A DNA stretch of 64,000 nt from Chinchilla lanigera (lineage: Eukaryota; Chordata; Mammalia; Rodentia; Chinchillidae). Each line of letters opens with the position of its first letter. The first letter of the stretch is position 1. The stretch is from the NCBI RefSeq assembly GCF_000276665.1, contig NW_004955436.1, positions 20,328,311 to 20,392,310 of the forward strand, read 5' to 3'. The translations under genes and the position numbers were made by a program. The notes beneath the pieces were generated by a model that worked only from the letters and a program-made list of their open reading frames with translations, had not been told where the DNA came from and did no database searches. This document shows positions 1 through 12,130 of this stretch, in pieces.

Positions 1-940
1 GGAGCTTACTCTGTTTTTGATAGTACAGCGTGTTGAATCTAACTCCCATCTCTTTCTCCTAATTATTTGTAGGCTTTTTGCACCTCTGCTTTATTTCTTT
101 AGCAGAGTCATTCTTTATTCTAACAGGGAAGCAACATGTGGCATGTTAGATGTGGCTTTGGAAACTTCTCTCGGGCTGGAGCCCCTTTTCCCCAGCAGAG
201 GCTGACCATTCGGATTACAAGAATAAGGAAAGCAATTTGTGCTTATCACCTGGAGAAACCCTAGCGTAGCGCTATCAAGTGGTTATCTTTCTTTTTCAGC
301 TACTTGAGAGGAAGGAGGTGAGATTTGGGTGGGTCCATTATACCTTTTCAAAGCAGCCACTAGTCATCCACACCGCAGCTTTCTCTCCTCCATGCTGAAT
401 TCATTGTTCTTTTCCCAGGCTTCAAATTAAGAGAGGGAATCGTTGACTATGAACACACCATTTGTTGGAAACTTGCACCTGCAGGAGCGATAGCAAGAAT
501 GTTCTGGCACCAGCGTTATGGCCTGGGGGGAGATTTATGAGACACTAAGCCTGAAGAGTATCAGTTCTTTCTCCAGTGTACCTAATCTCTTAATTCCCAA
601 ACCAAAGGATTTGCGAGGGCAAACATTCACACCACAAGATCAGCCCATGAGGCAGGGTCTGTCGTGAGCTGCAGGGTGGTCGCGGAGCACATCTTGGAAG
701 TACCGCAGTGGTAAAGAGAACACATTTCCCACCAGAGCACACATGGGAAGCTCACGTTGCCAGGATGCACCACAAACTGTGCTCAGGCTGCAGGACATTC
801 TAATAGAGAAATAAACCTGTCACATAAACACTTCACTCCCAAGGAAACTTTATCACTAAATAAAGGGGGTGAAGGTGGTAAAGAATGGAAACTAACACTT
901 TCTGAGTAGATATATTCTATCCAAATTCCAGCCACTTTTT
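1..940. other. intergenic, nothing recognised
   Basis: Ordinary mixed-composition sequence without a recognisable transposon, gene or long open frame. Confidence 0.6.
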
Positions 941-941
941 C

Positions 942-1054
942 AGCTGGGGATATAGTTCAGCGGCACAGCATCTGCCTGGCAAGCGCAAGGTCATGAGTTC
1001 GATTCCCAGTACACACAAAAAAAAAGCAAGGAAGGAAGGAAGGAGGAAAGAAAG
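942..1054 (+). mobile_element. ID-type SINE with A/GGAA-rich tail
   Basis: tRNA-derived body starts AGCTGGGGATATAGTTCAG and reaches the B-box GAGTTCGATTCC, then an A-rich run passing into (GGAA)n. Somewhat diverged from the other ID copies here. Confidence 0.9.
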
Positions 1055-1640
1055 ATTGATTCAGAGGGGTAAACTCAGTAAGCTAAACCCACACAATTAA
1101 TAAAATGTCCTGTCAGTTTCCAAGTCCATGACTCCTGTGTTTGAAGTCCATTTTCCCTCCAAAGAAATACAATGTTTCATTTTAACCTATAGTAACTCAG
1201 TGTTAGATGTATATTCTAAAAGAAGGGTGATAAAGTCAAAAAAAAAAAAAATAGAAGTCCTCCAGGTTTCCCATTAATGGTCAGAGATGGAGTCTGGATT
1301 ATTTTAGATAAGATATAAAGTAAAAGGCATTTACATTTGATGTCAGAATGTCTCAATAATCATATGTTTGCAACAGTGGCAGAAGTCAGTTTATCTCCCT
1401 TACCATCCTCTGTGGTACTAGCACTGAAATTAGGCCATGGGTGCTGAGTACATCACAACTGGTAGGAAGGAACCCAAGGGCTGAAGTGAAGAGAACCAAT
1501 CAGGAGACAAGAACTTCGCCACAGATTCCTGTGATAGAAGAATGGTGGGGAGGTGGGGGGAGGAGAAAGCAAAGAATTCAGAGATACAAGTGCGTGTCGA
1601 TAGCCTGTCCACTTACACACAGAAGTTTCCCCTTCACACG
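1055..1640. other. intergenic, nothing recognised
   Basis: Contains a 13-base A run at 1239-1251. No element identified. Confidence 0.5.
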
Positions 1641-1918
1641 TGGCACATGGTCCAAGATCCCCGGATGCCTGAAACTGTGGCTAGTGCCAAACCCTACATA
1701 AAGCCGTGGTTTTTTCTACACATACATACCTAATTCATAAATTAGTCCCAGGAAGATTAACAATAAGCCATAATAATCACTGTAATAAATGTGTGAATGA
1801 GGTCTCTCTCTTTGTTAAAATACCTTATTGTGCTGTCCTTAGTTTTTGGACTGCAGTCAACCCTGGGTAACTGCAACCTTGTAGTGTGAAACCACAGGTG
1901 AGGGCGGGACTGCTGTAT
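1641..1918 (+). mobile_element. Tigger-family DNA transposon fossil
   Basis: CCGGATGCCTGAAACTGTGG, TTTTTTCTACACATACATAC, GAGGTCTCTCTCTTTGTTAA and the end GTAACTGCAACCTTGTAGTG follow a non-autonomous Tigger (TcMar) element. Internal deletions are evident. Confidence 0.8.
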
Positions 1919-1956
1919 TTAGAATGTACACAGACAAATTCCTGAGGGACTTTAAG

Positions 1957-1957
<1 letters not shown>

Positions 1958-1993
<36 letters not shown>
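1958..1993. repeat. (GT)n microsatellite
   Basis: Eighteen GT units, then GCATACATGTGCACATGTG. Confidence 0.98.
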
Positions 1994-1994
<1 letters not shown>

Positions 1995-3011
1995 ATACAT
2001 GTGCACATGTGTCTCATTTGTGCTCTAAGGAAGATGGACCCAGCTTACATCCAAGAATGTGACCCATTTCCAGAAAATGTAGTTTATGTTAAATCCCGGA
2101 AAGTGGGCAACAAGAGAATAGAACGTAATGTGCTTTCCTTCACCAGTTTCATGACAGTCTATGGAACAATGAATAAAGTGTTTGTACTTCACCAATGTTA
2201 TATTTTAAAAAAAAAAATCCTCACCTTACTATGAAAAGGGCAGGTTGCCAGATCAGTAAGAAAATCTTTTGGTCTGTGAGCACAACCTGGATCAGGATCT
2301 ACAGTGGTGACAAGTAAGCACACATGCAAGTGAATTTCTTTTTAACTATCATTATCCCACTACAGGAAACATCCCACCAGGTACACATCTGCAAAAGATG
2401 GCATTCAACAGCCAGGTTTGTTCCATGCGCTTGAGGACAACTGCTTGAAATTATGAACACTTTTTCCCACAGAGAAAATGGCAAAAATTTTTCCTACATA
2501 CATCTAGAAAAGAACACTGAAAGAAAGTTAAGGTACCCAGCTGTTCAATATTATTTCTGCAAATGTTTTCTTCTGAACCCAAGACTAACTGAACTTCAAG
2601 CTCTCCATCTGCAAAATGGAGGCAAGGCAGCCTTGTTGCCCACCTCATAGAACAGTTGAAAGGAAAAATTAGAAAGTGTGTCACTAAACAGGGACAAGAT
2701 GCTTTAACACTACATAATTAATAAAACTGGTAAAATATAGTATAGAATTAGTCTCAAGCCATAGTCACACCAACAATGAAAAAAGCTGAATAATAACTTT
2801 TAATAAGGAAAAATATTTTATAGTATTTTGAAACTGGAGCTACAAGAAAAAGGAAAAGAGGAAGAAGTAAGTGATAGCTTTTCTTTTTGTTCCTCCTAAA
2901 TCCCCTTATCAGCTAACGTGCCATTCAGTGTACTCACTGTCTTGATTGTGCTGCTGCGTCCCAGTGACACTGCACATTCCTGGGGCAGAGATCTTGGATG
3001 GTTTTGCCCTG
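1994..3011. other. intergenic with a retrocopy-like 3' end
   Basis: AATAAA at 2172-2177 is followed 30 bases later by an A run (2207-2217), like the 3' end of a retroposed transcript. No parent gene recognised. Copy 1 of the 41-bp repeat lies at 2544; otherwise nothing is seen. Confidence 0.4.
2544..2584 (+). repeat. 41-bp perfect direct repeat, copy 1
   Basis: Begins TTCAATATTATTTCTGC and ends TTCTGAACCCAAGA. Identical to 5190-5230; flanks are unrelated. Confidence 0.95.
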
Positions 3012-3080
3012 ATAGAGCCCTAGCATCTAACACAGTGCCTGGCCCGTAGTAATCAGTCTGTAAACACTATTTAACAAGTT
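3012..3080 (+). mobile_element. MIR/L2 3' end fragment
   Basis: CACAGTGCCTGGCCCGTAGT followed by a degraded AATAAA-like end is the classic 3' wording of these old elements. Confidence 0.65.
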
Positions 3081-3734
3081 AATTTATGACGTGATGATAG
3101 TGCGGGTGTCCAGAGCACCTTTAAGAGCAATCACTGGAATGAATCCTGGGGCCACTTCCTGAACCAAACACTCTTGGAAACCCTGATGGCTGCTTTCTCT
3201 CAGTCAGGGATTTATTACCAAGGAGGAATTCGGGATGAGGTAGATTTTAAGGCCATGGGATTTGTCTTTCTGCATGGCACTATGCCTTGCTTCCTGGTGA
3301 ACAGTGAAAGCACGTCAGTCCGCCCTTTAGCTGCCTCACCCGCTCCTAGCACAGTAAGGCTATTCCACCTGCTTCCCTAGCAGGACACTGGTCACAGCCC
3401 CTCTGGGGTCCAGAACTTCTACCTCCTCCACAGGGCCTCCTTCCTTCTGGCGCCTGACTTGTGGTTTCTTTAACAAGGTCCCACCCTTTTTCCTAGAACT
3501 GCTACCCTTTATCAGCAGACACTGAAGCTTGGGGGCAGGGAGCAGGCTGTGGTGTGGAAGAGAAAGCTCCAGCCCCCACCACTGCTCCTCTTCTTACCAG
3601 GCGGAAGAGCCCAGGTGTTGTTCATTCAGAGGCCAACCGGAGCCCAGCTCCCCAGGCCTGCTGAAAAAGCCTGTGTTCCAAAGCTGTGCTCCTACCTAGT
3701 GTTTCTGATCCATCTCCTTGAATCTTAGAACTAT

Positions 3735-3862
3735 CTGAGAACTCAGAAATCAAATTCAACTCTCTCAGCTTAGAAATAAGGAAGCCGAAGCCCAGAAAAG
3801 GGAAATTGACTTGCCTAAGGTCAGATAACAGCAGCAAACAGGAGCTAGAAACCTTTGTCACC
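3735..3862 (-). mobile_element. MIR SINE
   Basis: Reverse MIR core: GAAGCCCAGAAAAGGGAAAT, TGACTTGCCTAAGGTCAGAT, AACAGGAGCTAG. Confidence 0.75.
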
Positions 3863-4960
3863 TTGACCACACCTCTCTGTGCAGCACCAGGAATGTCTGG
3901 GGAAGTCAGATTTGGACACCAAAAGCGTAAACACTAACAGCATTATAAGAACATGAACAGAAGGTTGTGAGGATTTATAAGAACGAATCAGATTTTCATT
4001 ATTTTTAAATGCTATATCCACATACGTTGAATAATGGCTACTTGATTTATTTTTTCTAAAGTACTCTTTTTTTCCAAGAGGTTTTCCCAGCAAGTTACTT
4101 TAAACAACCTATTACCCCTAATGTATTTCAAGGACAGTCTCATTTTCCCACTTAATCCCAATGCAGAAAGTATTCTTCTAAGATGCAGCTGAACTCAACT
4201 TTTCTTGACGTAATTATTATGACAAATAAATTGTTTGTCAAGAAATGTAGCTAAAGTTTACAAATGCTCATTTATGGGTCGACAGAGTTAGGCTTGGGGT
4301 GGAGGTGGGGTGGAGGATACAGAAGAAATAAAGCAAACTGATGAACAATAAACAACATTTTTGAAAAAAACAGGGTATAGGTTGATAATATTAGGGGTGA
4401 AAGGTTGTTTCTACTGACTGAATTGACAGATTATAGAAGCTAAGAAAAATAAGAACATTCTAACCAGAATATGTGAAAGCCATGTGCATACATTACCCAG
4501 TCCAACTATTGTATTTGACTATATGGATCAGAAACAAAAGCCCAGAGCAAGGGCTGTCTGTTCCTTGGCCAGAGAGGTCTGTCACTTCCACTTCGGGTCT
4601 TTTATATCATAGCTCTTGGGTGGAAGGGAGAAATAATAATTAAGGCATGACCAGAGAGGAGCATGGAATTTTCTGGAAATGTCATGAGCTCTTCTCAACT
4701 AAGAAAGAAGCTCTCAAAATAAGTTTGCTAACCCTAGCTACTTCTAGCAAGACAGAGTAAATGGATCTTCCAGAATAATTTGGTGTAAAAGCATAAGCAA
4801 AGGCTGGGTGAGCACACAAGCTTCTTTGAAGGAGAATTTATTTCCCAGAATCAAGATGAGTCTGCCCCTGGATGGTGAGAGATTGCTTATGAGAAGAAGG
4901 AGATCTGTCAATGTGCCTACTAGGCTCCAGAATTACATTCCTAGGAATCTTGTCTTTAAG

Positions 4961-5149
4961 CTAGTAGTTGCAAACCTGAACATTTGGGGCAATGTCTAAG
5001 GATATTTTTGGTGTTGCAACTGGGGAGAAAAGATGCTGTTCATTTCTAATGCAGAAAAGCCAGGGTGCTGTGAAAAGCCACAGTCCTTCATTATATCAAA
5101 GAGTATCCCAATCCAATAATCAATAGTACCAAGGCTAAGAAAGAAATCC
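4961..5149 (+). mobile_element. MER20 (hAT-Charlie)
   Basis: ACATTTGGGGCAATGTCTAA, TTTTTGGTGTTGCAACTGGG and AATAGTACCAAGGCTAAGAA match MER20 in order. MER20 copies have been reported as hormone-responsive enhancers in placental mammals; nothing here tests that. Confidence 0.85.
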
Positions 5150-5189
5150 AGCTCTAACTACATATATTTCAGTTGGGGTTCTGCTCAGA

Positions 5190-5230
5190 TTCAATATTAT
5201 TTCTGCAAATGTTTTCTTCTGAACCCAAGA
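5190..5230 (+). repeat. 41-bp perfect direct repeat, copy 2
   Basis: Identical to 2544-2584 over all 41 bases with abrupt ends. It lies 40 bases after a MER20 element. Confidence 0.95.
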
Positions 5231-5889
5231 AATCAAATAATCCTGCTAAAGATTCATCTTTCTCTCCTTTAGATTTTAATGCCTCTCCACCCCCAGGAAA
5301 AAAAAATCTAGAGGAAGAAGAGCTAAGCAGGAGAATGAGAAACAGCAATTTCAGTAAAAAAAAATACTTAGTGCTGAAAATATATGCGTAGGAGAGACTA
5401 TTTTCCTGTACTTATATTTTTCTTGCTCTTTGTTGTCATTCCACCATTCTTGGTAAATTTGTTTTCATTTTAAGTGTTACAAGCAGTTATTATGTATTCC
5501 AGGCAGGGCTCCCAAGCTGTGACAATTTAAATGAGGGAGACTTTTGTAGGGAAAAAAAATGATAAAAGTATAAATGGTTTGTTGAAACACTGAAGAAAAG
5601 CTTGCCTCAGAGAGCAAAATGCTTTTTTATGTAATCTTAATATTAATCCAAAATGAAAATGTCCTTCACTTCAAAAGGGTAAGATTTGGCAGGTATAAGA
5701 TATGAGAGGGCAAGGATACGTCCCCTCCACATTTACAACTGCATGCCTCCTGAAAAGACTTTGAAATAGTGTATAAGAAGCTACAAGTAATTTTAAAAAT
5801 GGCTTAACTCTTTTACACAGTCAGCTCAAAGGAATAGAAGGGCTCACAATGGCAGCGTGGAAGAATAGGAGGGATTGTGGATGAAGAAT

Positions 5890-6050
5890 CAAAACACCTG
5901 GATTCCAGTCCAGCATCATTTGTGTACTCCGTGGCCTTGGGAAAATGATGTACCTCATATGTTTTAGTTTATTCTACAATGAAATGATAATCACAGTATT
6001 TACAGACCTCATAAATTTGTTGTGAGGTTCAGAAGATATGCAAACTTCAA
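5890..6050 (+). mobile_element. MIR SINE
   Basis: CACCTGGATTCCAGTCC, CTCCGTGGCCTTGGGAAAAT and ATTTGTTGTGAGGTTCAG follow the MIR consensus. Confidence 0.8.
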
Positions 6051-6070
6051 CATCAATACATAGCTCCCTG

Positions 6071-7235
6071 TGTTAGTTTTCTGTGGCTAATAACAAGTAC
6101 CCGAGGCTGGATACTTTCCAAAGACAAAAAAGTTCACTTGGCTTACTGTTTTGGTTTATTTTTATTTTATTTTATTTTTGTACAGGACAACAAAAGTGAA
6201 GCTTTAACAGGGCTTGTGCTGCAGCACGTTGCAGGCAGTGACCCAGAGGGAGCCCTGCTAAGCTAAATTGTTGAAAGGATTGGAAGTACTGCTTATATAG
6301 GCATATAGGCATATGTCAGTGAGGGCTGAAACCAGGGAATCTTCTGGAAGGTTTACTCTGAGTGTTGGGTATTCAGGGGAAAGGAAGTTCCACTAATATG
6401 CTTTAAGAGTAATTATACTATCATATCTTAAAAATGTTGGTAAAGTTTGTGTCTTCCAGGATGAAGAAAATCCATGTTAAACTCTGATGATGCAAGGCTT
6501 CCAGTCAGTGTCTCCATAGGAAAAGCCAGGACACCAAGTATCACTGGAGTACTCAATGAGAGATTTTTATTCCTTTGGTAGACAGGGTCTATTATCCCAG
6601 ACCAGTTCTGAAGCAGTTATAAAAGACATTATCCTTCAGTTCCCCTTAAGATTAAGGAGGATGACATCTCTCAGGGGGGAAATGAGATAGCAACAAGTAT
6701 CTGACTCTCCCATTCCCCACCACCACCATCAAAACAGTCCATTCTGTGGGGCTCCTCCCCTTTGCTGCCACCTCTCCAGCCCAGTGGACTGGGCCAACTT
6801 GCTTGTCGTCCCTGGCTATCTAGAGGTATCCACCCTGGCCATCAAGCTTCCACTCCTCACTTCAGCAGGGATGCAGCCACAATAGCTGAAAGCTGAAAGC
6901 CCGAACAGCATGGTGCCTGCTCTGGTAAGGGCCCTCCATAGCTATGTCACTTCATGGTAGATGGAATCAGAGTGGGAGTTTGTTCCAGAGGGAGAGATTA
7001 CCTGTCAAAACAGGACATGAGCAAAGGAGTTAGGGGGCAGGAATTGCTGTGTTATAATAATGTGCTCTTGTGGAAACTGAGGTCCCTTGAGAACTACCTC
7101 AGTTTCTTCTGAGGCACAGTCGCCCAGTGGCCTAACCACTCCACCCTAGTCCTCACCTCTTAAAAGTTCCAGCACACTGAGGACCAAGCGTACAGCCTGT
7201 GAGTCTTTGGGAAACAATCCACACCCAAAGCATAG
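6071..7235 (-). mobile_element. MaLR-type LTR (MST/THE1-like) split by a 0.7-kb insertion
   Basis: Left part (6071-6154): TGTTAGTTTTCTGTGGC, ACCCGAGGCTGGATACTTT. Right part (about 6892-7235): AACAGCATGGTGCCTGCTCT, CACTTCATGGTAGATGG, GCCTAACCACTCCACCC, ACACCCAAAGCATAG. Together they read as one reversed mammalian-apparent LTR. It is an old retrovirus-like fossil without coding sequence. Confidence 0.8.
6155..6891 (-). mobile_element. unidentified A-tailed insertion in the LTR
   Basis: About 735 bp absent from the LTR consensus. On the minus strand it ends in an A/AAAAT-rich tail (6155-6179 as T-rich on +). It includes a TATATAAGCAG motif (reverse of 6291-6301) upstream of the tail. I do not recognise the family. 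Tail and position suggest retroposition. Confidence 0.5.
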
Positions 7236-7829
7236 CACCTGCCTGTTGGCTTTCTTCATATTCCCTACATAGTACCGGCATCACTGGTGCCCTCACCAAG
7301 CTAGGAACAACCACCACTGACAAACAGCAAAAGGGTCGGCCTGGAGTGATGACAAAGTTATTACATACTTTCAATTTTTCTTTTTTTTAAATTCCATTTT
7401 TCCACTGAAGGTGATGAATATGGCCCAAATACATATTTTTGCCAAAGAAGCAAGTCATGACAAGGTATCGTGCCCACAAAACCAAAACAATGGAGTGTTG
7501 CTTTCTACTAATTTGCTTTCTTGAAATTTCTGAGATGCTGGTAAATGAGTAAAAGTTAGAAAGGCCAGGCTGATGATGCAGAAGTAGCCAAAGCGTGGAA
7601 TTTACCTTGTAAAGTAGTTCAAAGTCTTGGTCATGTTCCAGCATTGATATGAAGCAGGTAACACATCTTTAGTTTGTAGATGTTTAGTGGCAGGCTGGGG
7701 TTGACAGAAACAGAAAATTAGTATTAAGTGGGGAGAAAAGTAGCAGCATATCCAAAAAAAAAGAATAGAGGAACAATTGGAAGTTGTTATTTGCTTTACG
7801 TGCCTTCGGTATTTTTAATACAGAATTTA
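7236..7829. other. intergenic, nothing recognised
   Basis: No repeat or gene identified between the LTR and the CR1/L3 relic. Confidence 0.5.
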
Positions 7830-8510
7830 TGGAAGCAACAAAATGATGGATCAAGGAAAAGTGTGGATGTAATTTTCTTCGACTCAAAGGCTCTTGATAA
7901 AATCCTACACAAGAGACTATTAAGAAAACTTGGCAAACCACTGGGTAAGAGGTAGAGGGCTGTCAATCATGTGTTAACAGTGAGTTAAGAGATAGAGGGA
8001 GAAGGAAAGAATAAATGACCAGCTTCAGCATGGAAAGGAGTTAATGCTGGGGTGTCAGCCATCAATACAAGAGCAACGTTCTTCAGGATCTTTATTAACA
8101 CCCTTGAAGATGGACTAAATAATGAGGTGCTGAAATTTGCTGACTGTACAAAATTGTTTTACTTCCCTATGTCCGCACAGATGGACGTGAGAAATACAGA
8201 ATCCAAACCCAGTAATTGAGCAAAACAGTGGCAGATGAAGCTCAGAGCAGACAAGAGCAAAGTAATTCACATTGGAAGTAGCAACTTAAATTAGTCATCC
8301 ACTTGGGTAAGTTCTGAATTAGTATTAACCTTACAGGAAAATGATTTAGGCTTACAGAAGACATCTTAATGAAGATGTATGCGTGATGTTCAACAGAGTT
8401 TTTAAAAGGCAGAGGAGCAAATACACTTCAATTTCAATAAGAAGGACACGGACTATATTCTAATGCTATTATAGAAAGTATTGGCACACCCTTGTCCTAT
8501 ATTTTCTCCC
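7830..8510 (+). mobile_element. CR1/L3-clade LINE relic (reverse transcriptase region)
   Basis: Conceptual translation keeps CR1-type reverse-transcriptase phrases: VDVIFFDSKALDKILHKRLL at 7861-7924, then LKFADCTKL near 8130 (family FADDTKL, with the second catalytic Asp changed to Cys) and WQMKLRADKSKVIHIGSSN near 8230. Frames are broken by stops and shifts. A very old, inactive copy. Confidence 0.85.
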
Positions 8511-8534
8511 CATATGTATAGTTGATGGCAAACT

Positions 8535-9289
8535 GTGATTACTGAAGTCAGGATGTAATCAATCCCCAGGCTTCTAGAGACCAAAATTTAACATTCAGTT
8601 AAAATCACCTTATTTTCCGAGGAAGATAATGAAAATAGAAATACAAATATAAATGGTAATATCCAGGAAAAACAATTAGAAGCAATGGGAAGGGGTAGGC
8701 AAAATTTCACGTGGAAAATTTTGAAGTTAATAAGTAATCACTAGACTATAAAAATAAGAGGTCAATATAGCTTTTCCACAAGGGTAAAGTACTGTATTCA
8801 TATTTTTGCAACTTCAATAGTAGATAGACACTATAAATGGTATCAAAGATAAACTGAATTTTCTTCTGACATAAGATACTGTCCTAGGAAAGGCAATCTA
8901 TCTTCCTGCATATGGTAACCATTTTCCTTAGTATTAAGATGGGAAGTGGAAAATATATTTATTACAGTTTCATAATTATTATTTCTAATGCCATTTATAA
9001 TTTTTTTCTTCTCCCAAGCACAGAACGATGCACCAAGATTTTGCATCAGTGTGGTGTATCAACTCCAATGAAATAAGGGCAAATGCCTGGCAAATTCAAC
9101 AGGTAAGTCCTTGACTGCATTCACTTGATCCTGTTAGTCATCAGATACACAAATTATTACATGCTCTCCTATCAGCAGCAGTAAGATCTCTTCTTCTCTC
9201 TGCCCTTTCCTTCTCCCAAAATATGTAGCTGAGACAGGTCACCGTGGTTACTGAAGTCAGGAGGTAATCTCCAGGCTTCCAGAGATCAA
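8535..9289 (+). repeat. diverged 50-bp direct duplication pair
   Basis: 8535-8584 and 9244-9289 share TACTGAAGTCAGGA, GTAATC and CCAGGCTTC followed by AGAGA and TCAA/CCAA, with three substitutions and a 4-base gap. Confidence 0.85.
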
Positions 9290-10639
9290 GAATCCACTGG
9301 AGGAGGTCACAGAGATGTGCTCTCCCACAATGCCAAGGTACTTTGTGTTGACCCAGTAATTGTAGAGAAAATGACTTCTCACACTCAAGCTTCTCACACC
9401 GCACAGTTGGCAGGTGCAGAGGGGGGAGTCCTGGGTGGAAGGCTACTGGCAAATTCCCTTCCTGCAGGATTTAGTCCGTGTCAGAAGACTGAAGCCGTGC
9501 AGTTGGAATCGGGGGTGTTTCTTAGCCTGTGTGTGCTTATTTACCATCTATGTGCAGGCAACTGATGTGAACTAAAACCACAGCAGTACTTTTGCTTGTT
9601 TGTTTTTCTTCTTGAAATCTAATCCTTCAGCACCACGGTAAACAAACATAAACTCAGATTGACTAGCAATAAAACACAAGAAAGAACAAACCAATGCTAA
9701 TATAAAAACAACATTAATAGAAGCTAACAAATTGAATTTTACCACATAAGAGAAAGGGCATAGCTTTTTTTTCTTCTTTACAGTCTTGCAAGTGGTGTGT
9801 TAAGTATTCTGTAAAGGATCAGCTTGGTCTTAAGAAATGATATATTTTTTCAGGCAGACTTTTGGATGCTTAAAAAAATATTTCAAGTGACAGATATTTT
9901 CCTTTTCATATATGGAGATTATTCCTGAAAGAGGGCTTCTCACAGCAATTCTGGAAAGTATAAAAAGCAGAACATTGTGCCTCGTGTTGGCATCATGCAA
10001 AAGCATTATATCAAATGGAAGATTACAGCGTCAGTGTTTACATAAGTGTCTTCAGCTCTCCACTTTTTGCTCCAAAATATCTTACAATCTTTTTTTAAAT
10101 AAATAAGTACACACATCTGCTGAATAATTTGCTATTTTTAGGCCACTCAGCATTTAGCATACATCTTAGCAGTGCTGACACTTGTACATATCAGCATTGT
10201 TGTCTCAGCTCCCTATGCACCTCCATTCTTCCCCCAGTCTCTACAGAAGCCAGAGGTCAAAGTGCATTGCAACACCACCATTGCAACAGCACCATTACCA
10301 TCATTCAAAACTGTTAACCTTCCACACGCACACAACAAGAGAAAGACAGACGGAGACAGACACGTACTCAATACCCATAGTACTGGTCCTCTACAGGGGC
10401 AATTAAAATGCTCATAAACAACTCTTTCAGATGGACAGTATTTATCTAAGACAGTGACCTTCCAGAGTAAAACCAAAAGAAAGACAGATGTCAAAAATCC
10501 ATGCTCTTCTGCTTTAGATGAGCTCTTCAGGTTGTCCCTCAAAATCAGTTTAAAAAGATTGTTAATGTAATAATTGCCTAAGAATATATTCTTAGATTGA
10601 GATCATTCTTAAAATATACAAATTAATCTTTAATTTATG
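8585..10639. other. intergenic, nothing recognised
   Basis: Follows the CR1/L3 relic. Contains copy 2 of the diverged 50-bp duplication. No other feature. Confidence 0.5.
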
Positions 10640-11525
10640 ATAATATAGTATTTTAATATGAAAAGCTTTGATATATAATTCAGACACCATCTAATTTATC
10701 TATAAAAGTAAACAATTCAATGGCTTTTAATATATTCATAGATATGTGCAACCAGCACCAGAGTAAGTTGTAAAACTTACTCTCTCAAAAAGAAACTCCT
10801 CTCAAAAAGAAACTTCATAATGTTTAGCTATTATTCTGTTATCCTTACTGCCCACCCCAGCCTTGAAGAATTACCTAATCTTTTTATTTCAAGATTTCCC
10901 TGTTCTGGACTTCATGCGAATGGAGTACATGGTCTTCTGTGACTGCTTAGCATAATCTGTTTTTAATGTATTTGTGTTGTACCATACATTAGTTTATGAC
11001 TTGTTATTGACTGACTGGTAGTCCGTTGTATAGCTAGGCTGTATTTTCACTAGGTGATTGTCAGCTGATGGACAGTTAGGTTGTTTGAACTTTTTGCCTA
11101 TTATGGATAATGGTTCTGTAAACATTTTTGTGTGTATTTCTGTGTGAACTTATGTTTTCATTTCTCTTAAATATATACATAACAGTAGAATTGCTATATA
11201 GTGCTACCTCTACGTACTAACTCTACATTTAAGCAGTTAATAAATTGCCAGATTAGGCCAAATGCTGCACCATTTTACATTCCTACATTCTTACTAGTGG
11301 AGAAGAGCATTCCAATTTCTCTACATTCTAATTAACACTTGTGATCACTGAATTTTTTTGATTGAAGTCATCTTTGTGAGTATGAAGTAGCACCTCATTG
11401 TGGTTTTGATTTATATTTCTCTGATGACTAATGATGTCAAGCATCTTTTCATGTGCTTATTGGTCATTTATATGTTCCCTGAAGAAATCTATCTGCATCC
11501 TTTGTCCAGTTTTTAATTGGGAGCC
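10640..11525 (-). mobile_element. L1 (L1M-type) 3' region
   Basis: Long minus-strand LINE-1 relic, clear from phrases such as GTGCAACCAGCACCAGAG, TTCATGCGAATGGAG, CTTAGCATAATCTG, GCACCATTTTACATTCCTAC and CATTGTGGTTTTGATTTATA. These are hallmark sequences of old mammalian L1M 3' ends. Confidence 0.92.
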
Positions 11526-12130
11526 AGTTATTTTACTATACACATAACTTTAATAGCCGAGTTTTCAGTTAACAAGTAATGAGAAATAGCACATAATAAT
11601 AGTATAATAATAGTAGGGAGAAGCTATTAAAGACAGGCATGCCAGCTGACTCAAACAGAAGGAAAAATTGTAAAAAGCAAACAAGCCCTCACAAAGAAGA
11701 GCACTCACTGTCCCGCAGAATGGAGGCTGCAGCCTCACTGGGCCCTGACAGCTTCTCAGTATTACAATAATGAAAGTTATTGAAGCTTACTATGATTACT
11801 TTAAATCCTCTTTGTCGGATCACATTAAATTCTATATGGTTTGTTTAAAAAGGCTAGGAGGTTCATAATACAATTTGGAACTCTGACAAAGTGAAATAAT
11901 ACTTGTTATCAATGGTGTGCTCTTAAATGTTTAACAATTAGCTCTCCGGGGTGAAAGAAAATGTCTAACTTGTACTGCCACCATAACTGATTCAAGGGAC
12001 CAAAGTCATGTCAACCTGAATAAGAACTTCTGGGGAACAATTTTCCCAAGCTAGTAAAAGCCAGCTTAGGCACATCATAGTTTGATGCCAGACTGTTATA
12101 AATTAGGTGCTGTGTAAGTCTCCTTACATA
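11526..12130. other. repeat-free block, possible conserved non-coding DNA
   Basis: About 600 bp between an L1 and an LTR without recognisable repeats. Only cross-species alignment can show conservation. Confidence 0.35.

Larger units (their letters stand above)
3081..5885. other. intergenic between listed repeats
   Basis: Outside the MIR, MER20 and 41-bp repeat, no further feature was recognised. Confidence 0.5.

Noticed and set aside
7728..7955. 75-codon frame as a gene
   Set aside because: It is a piece of a CR1/L3 reverse transcriptase relic.
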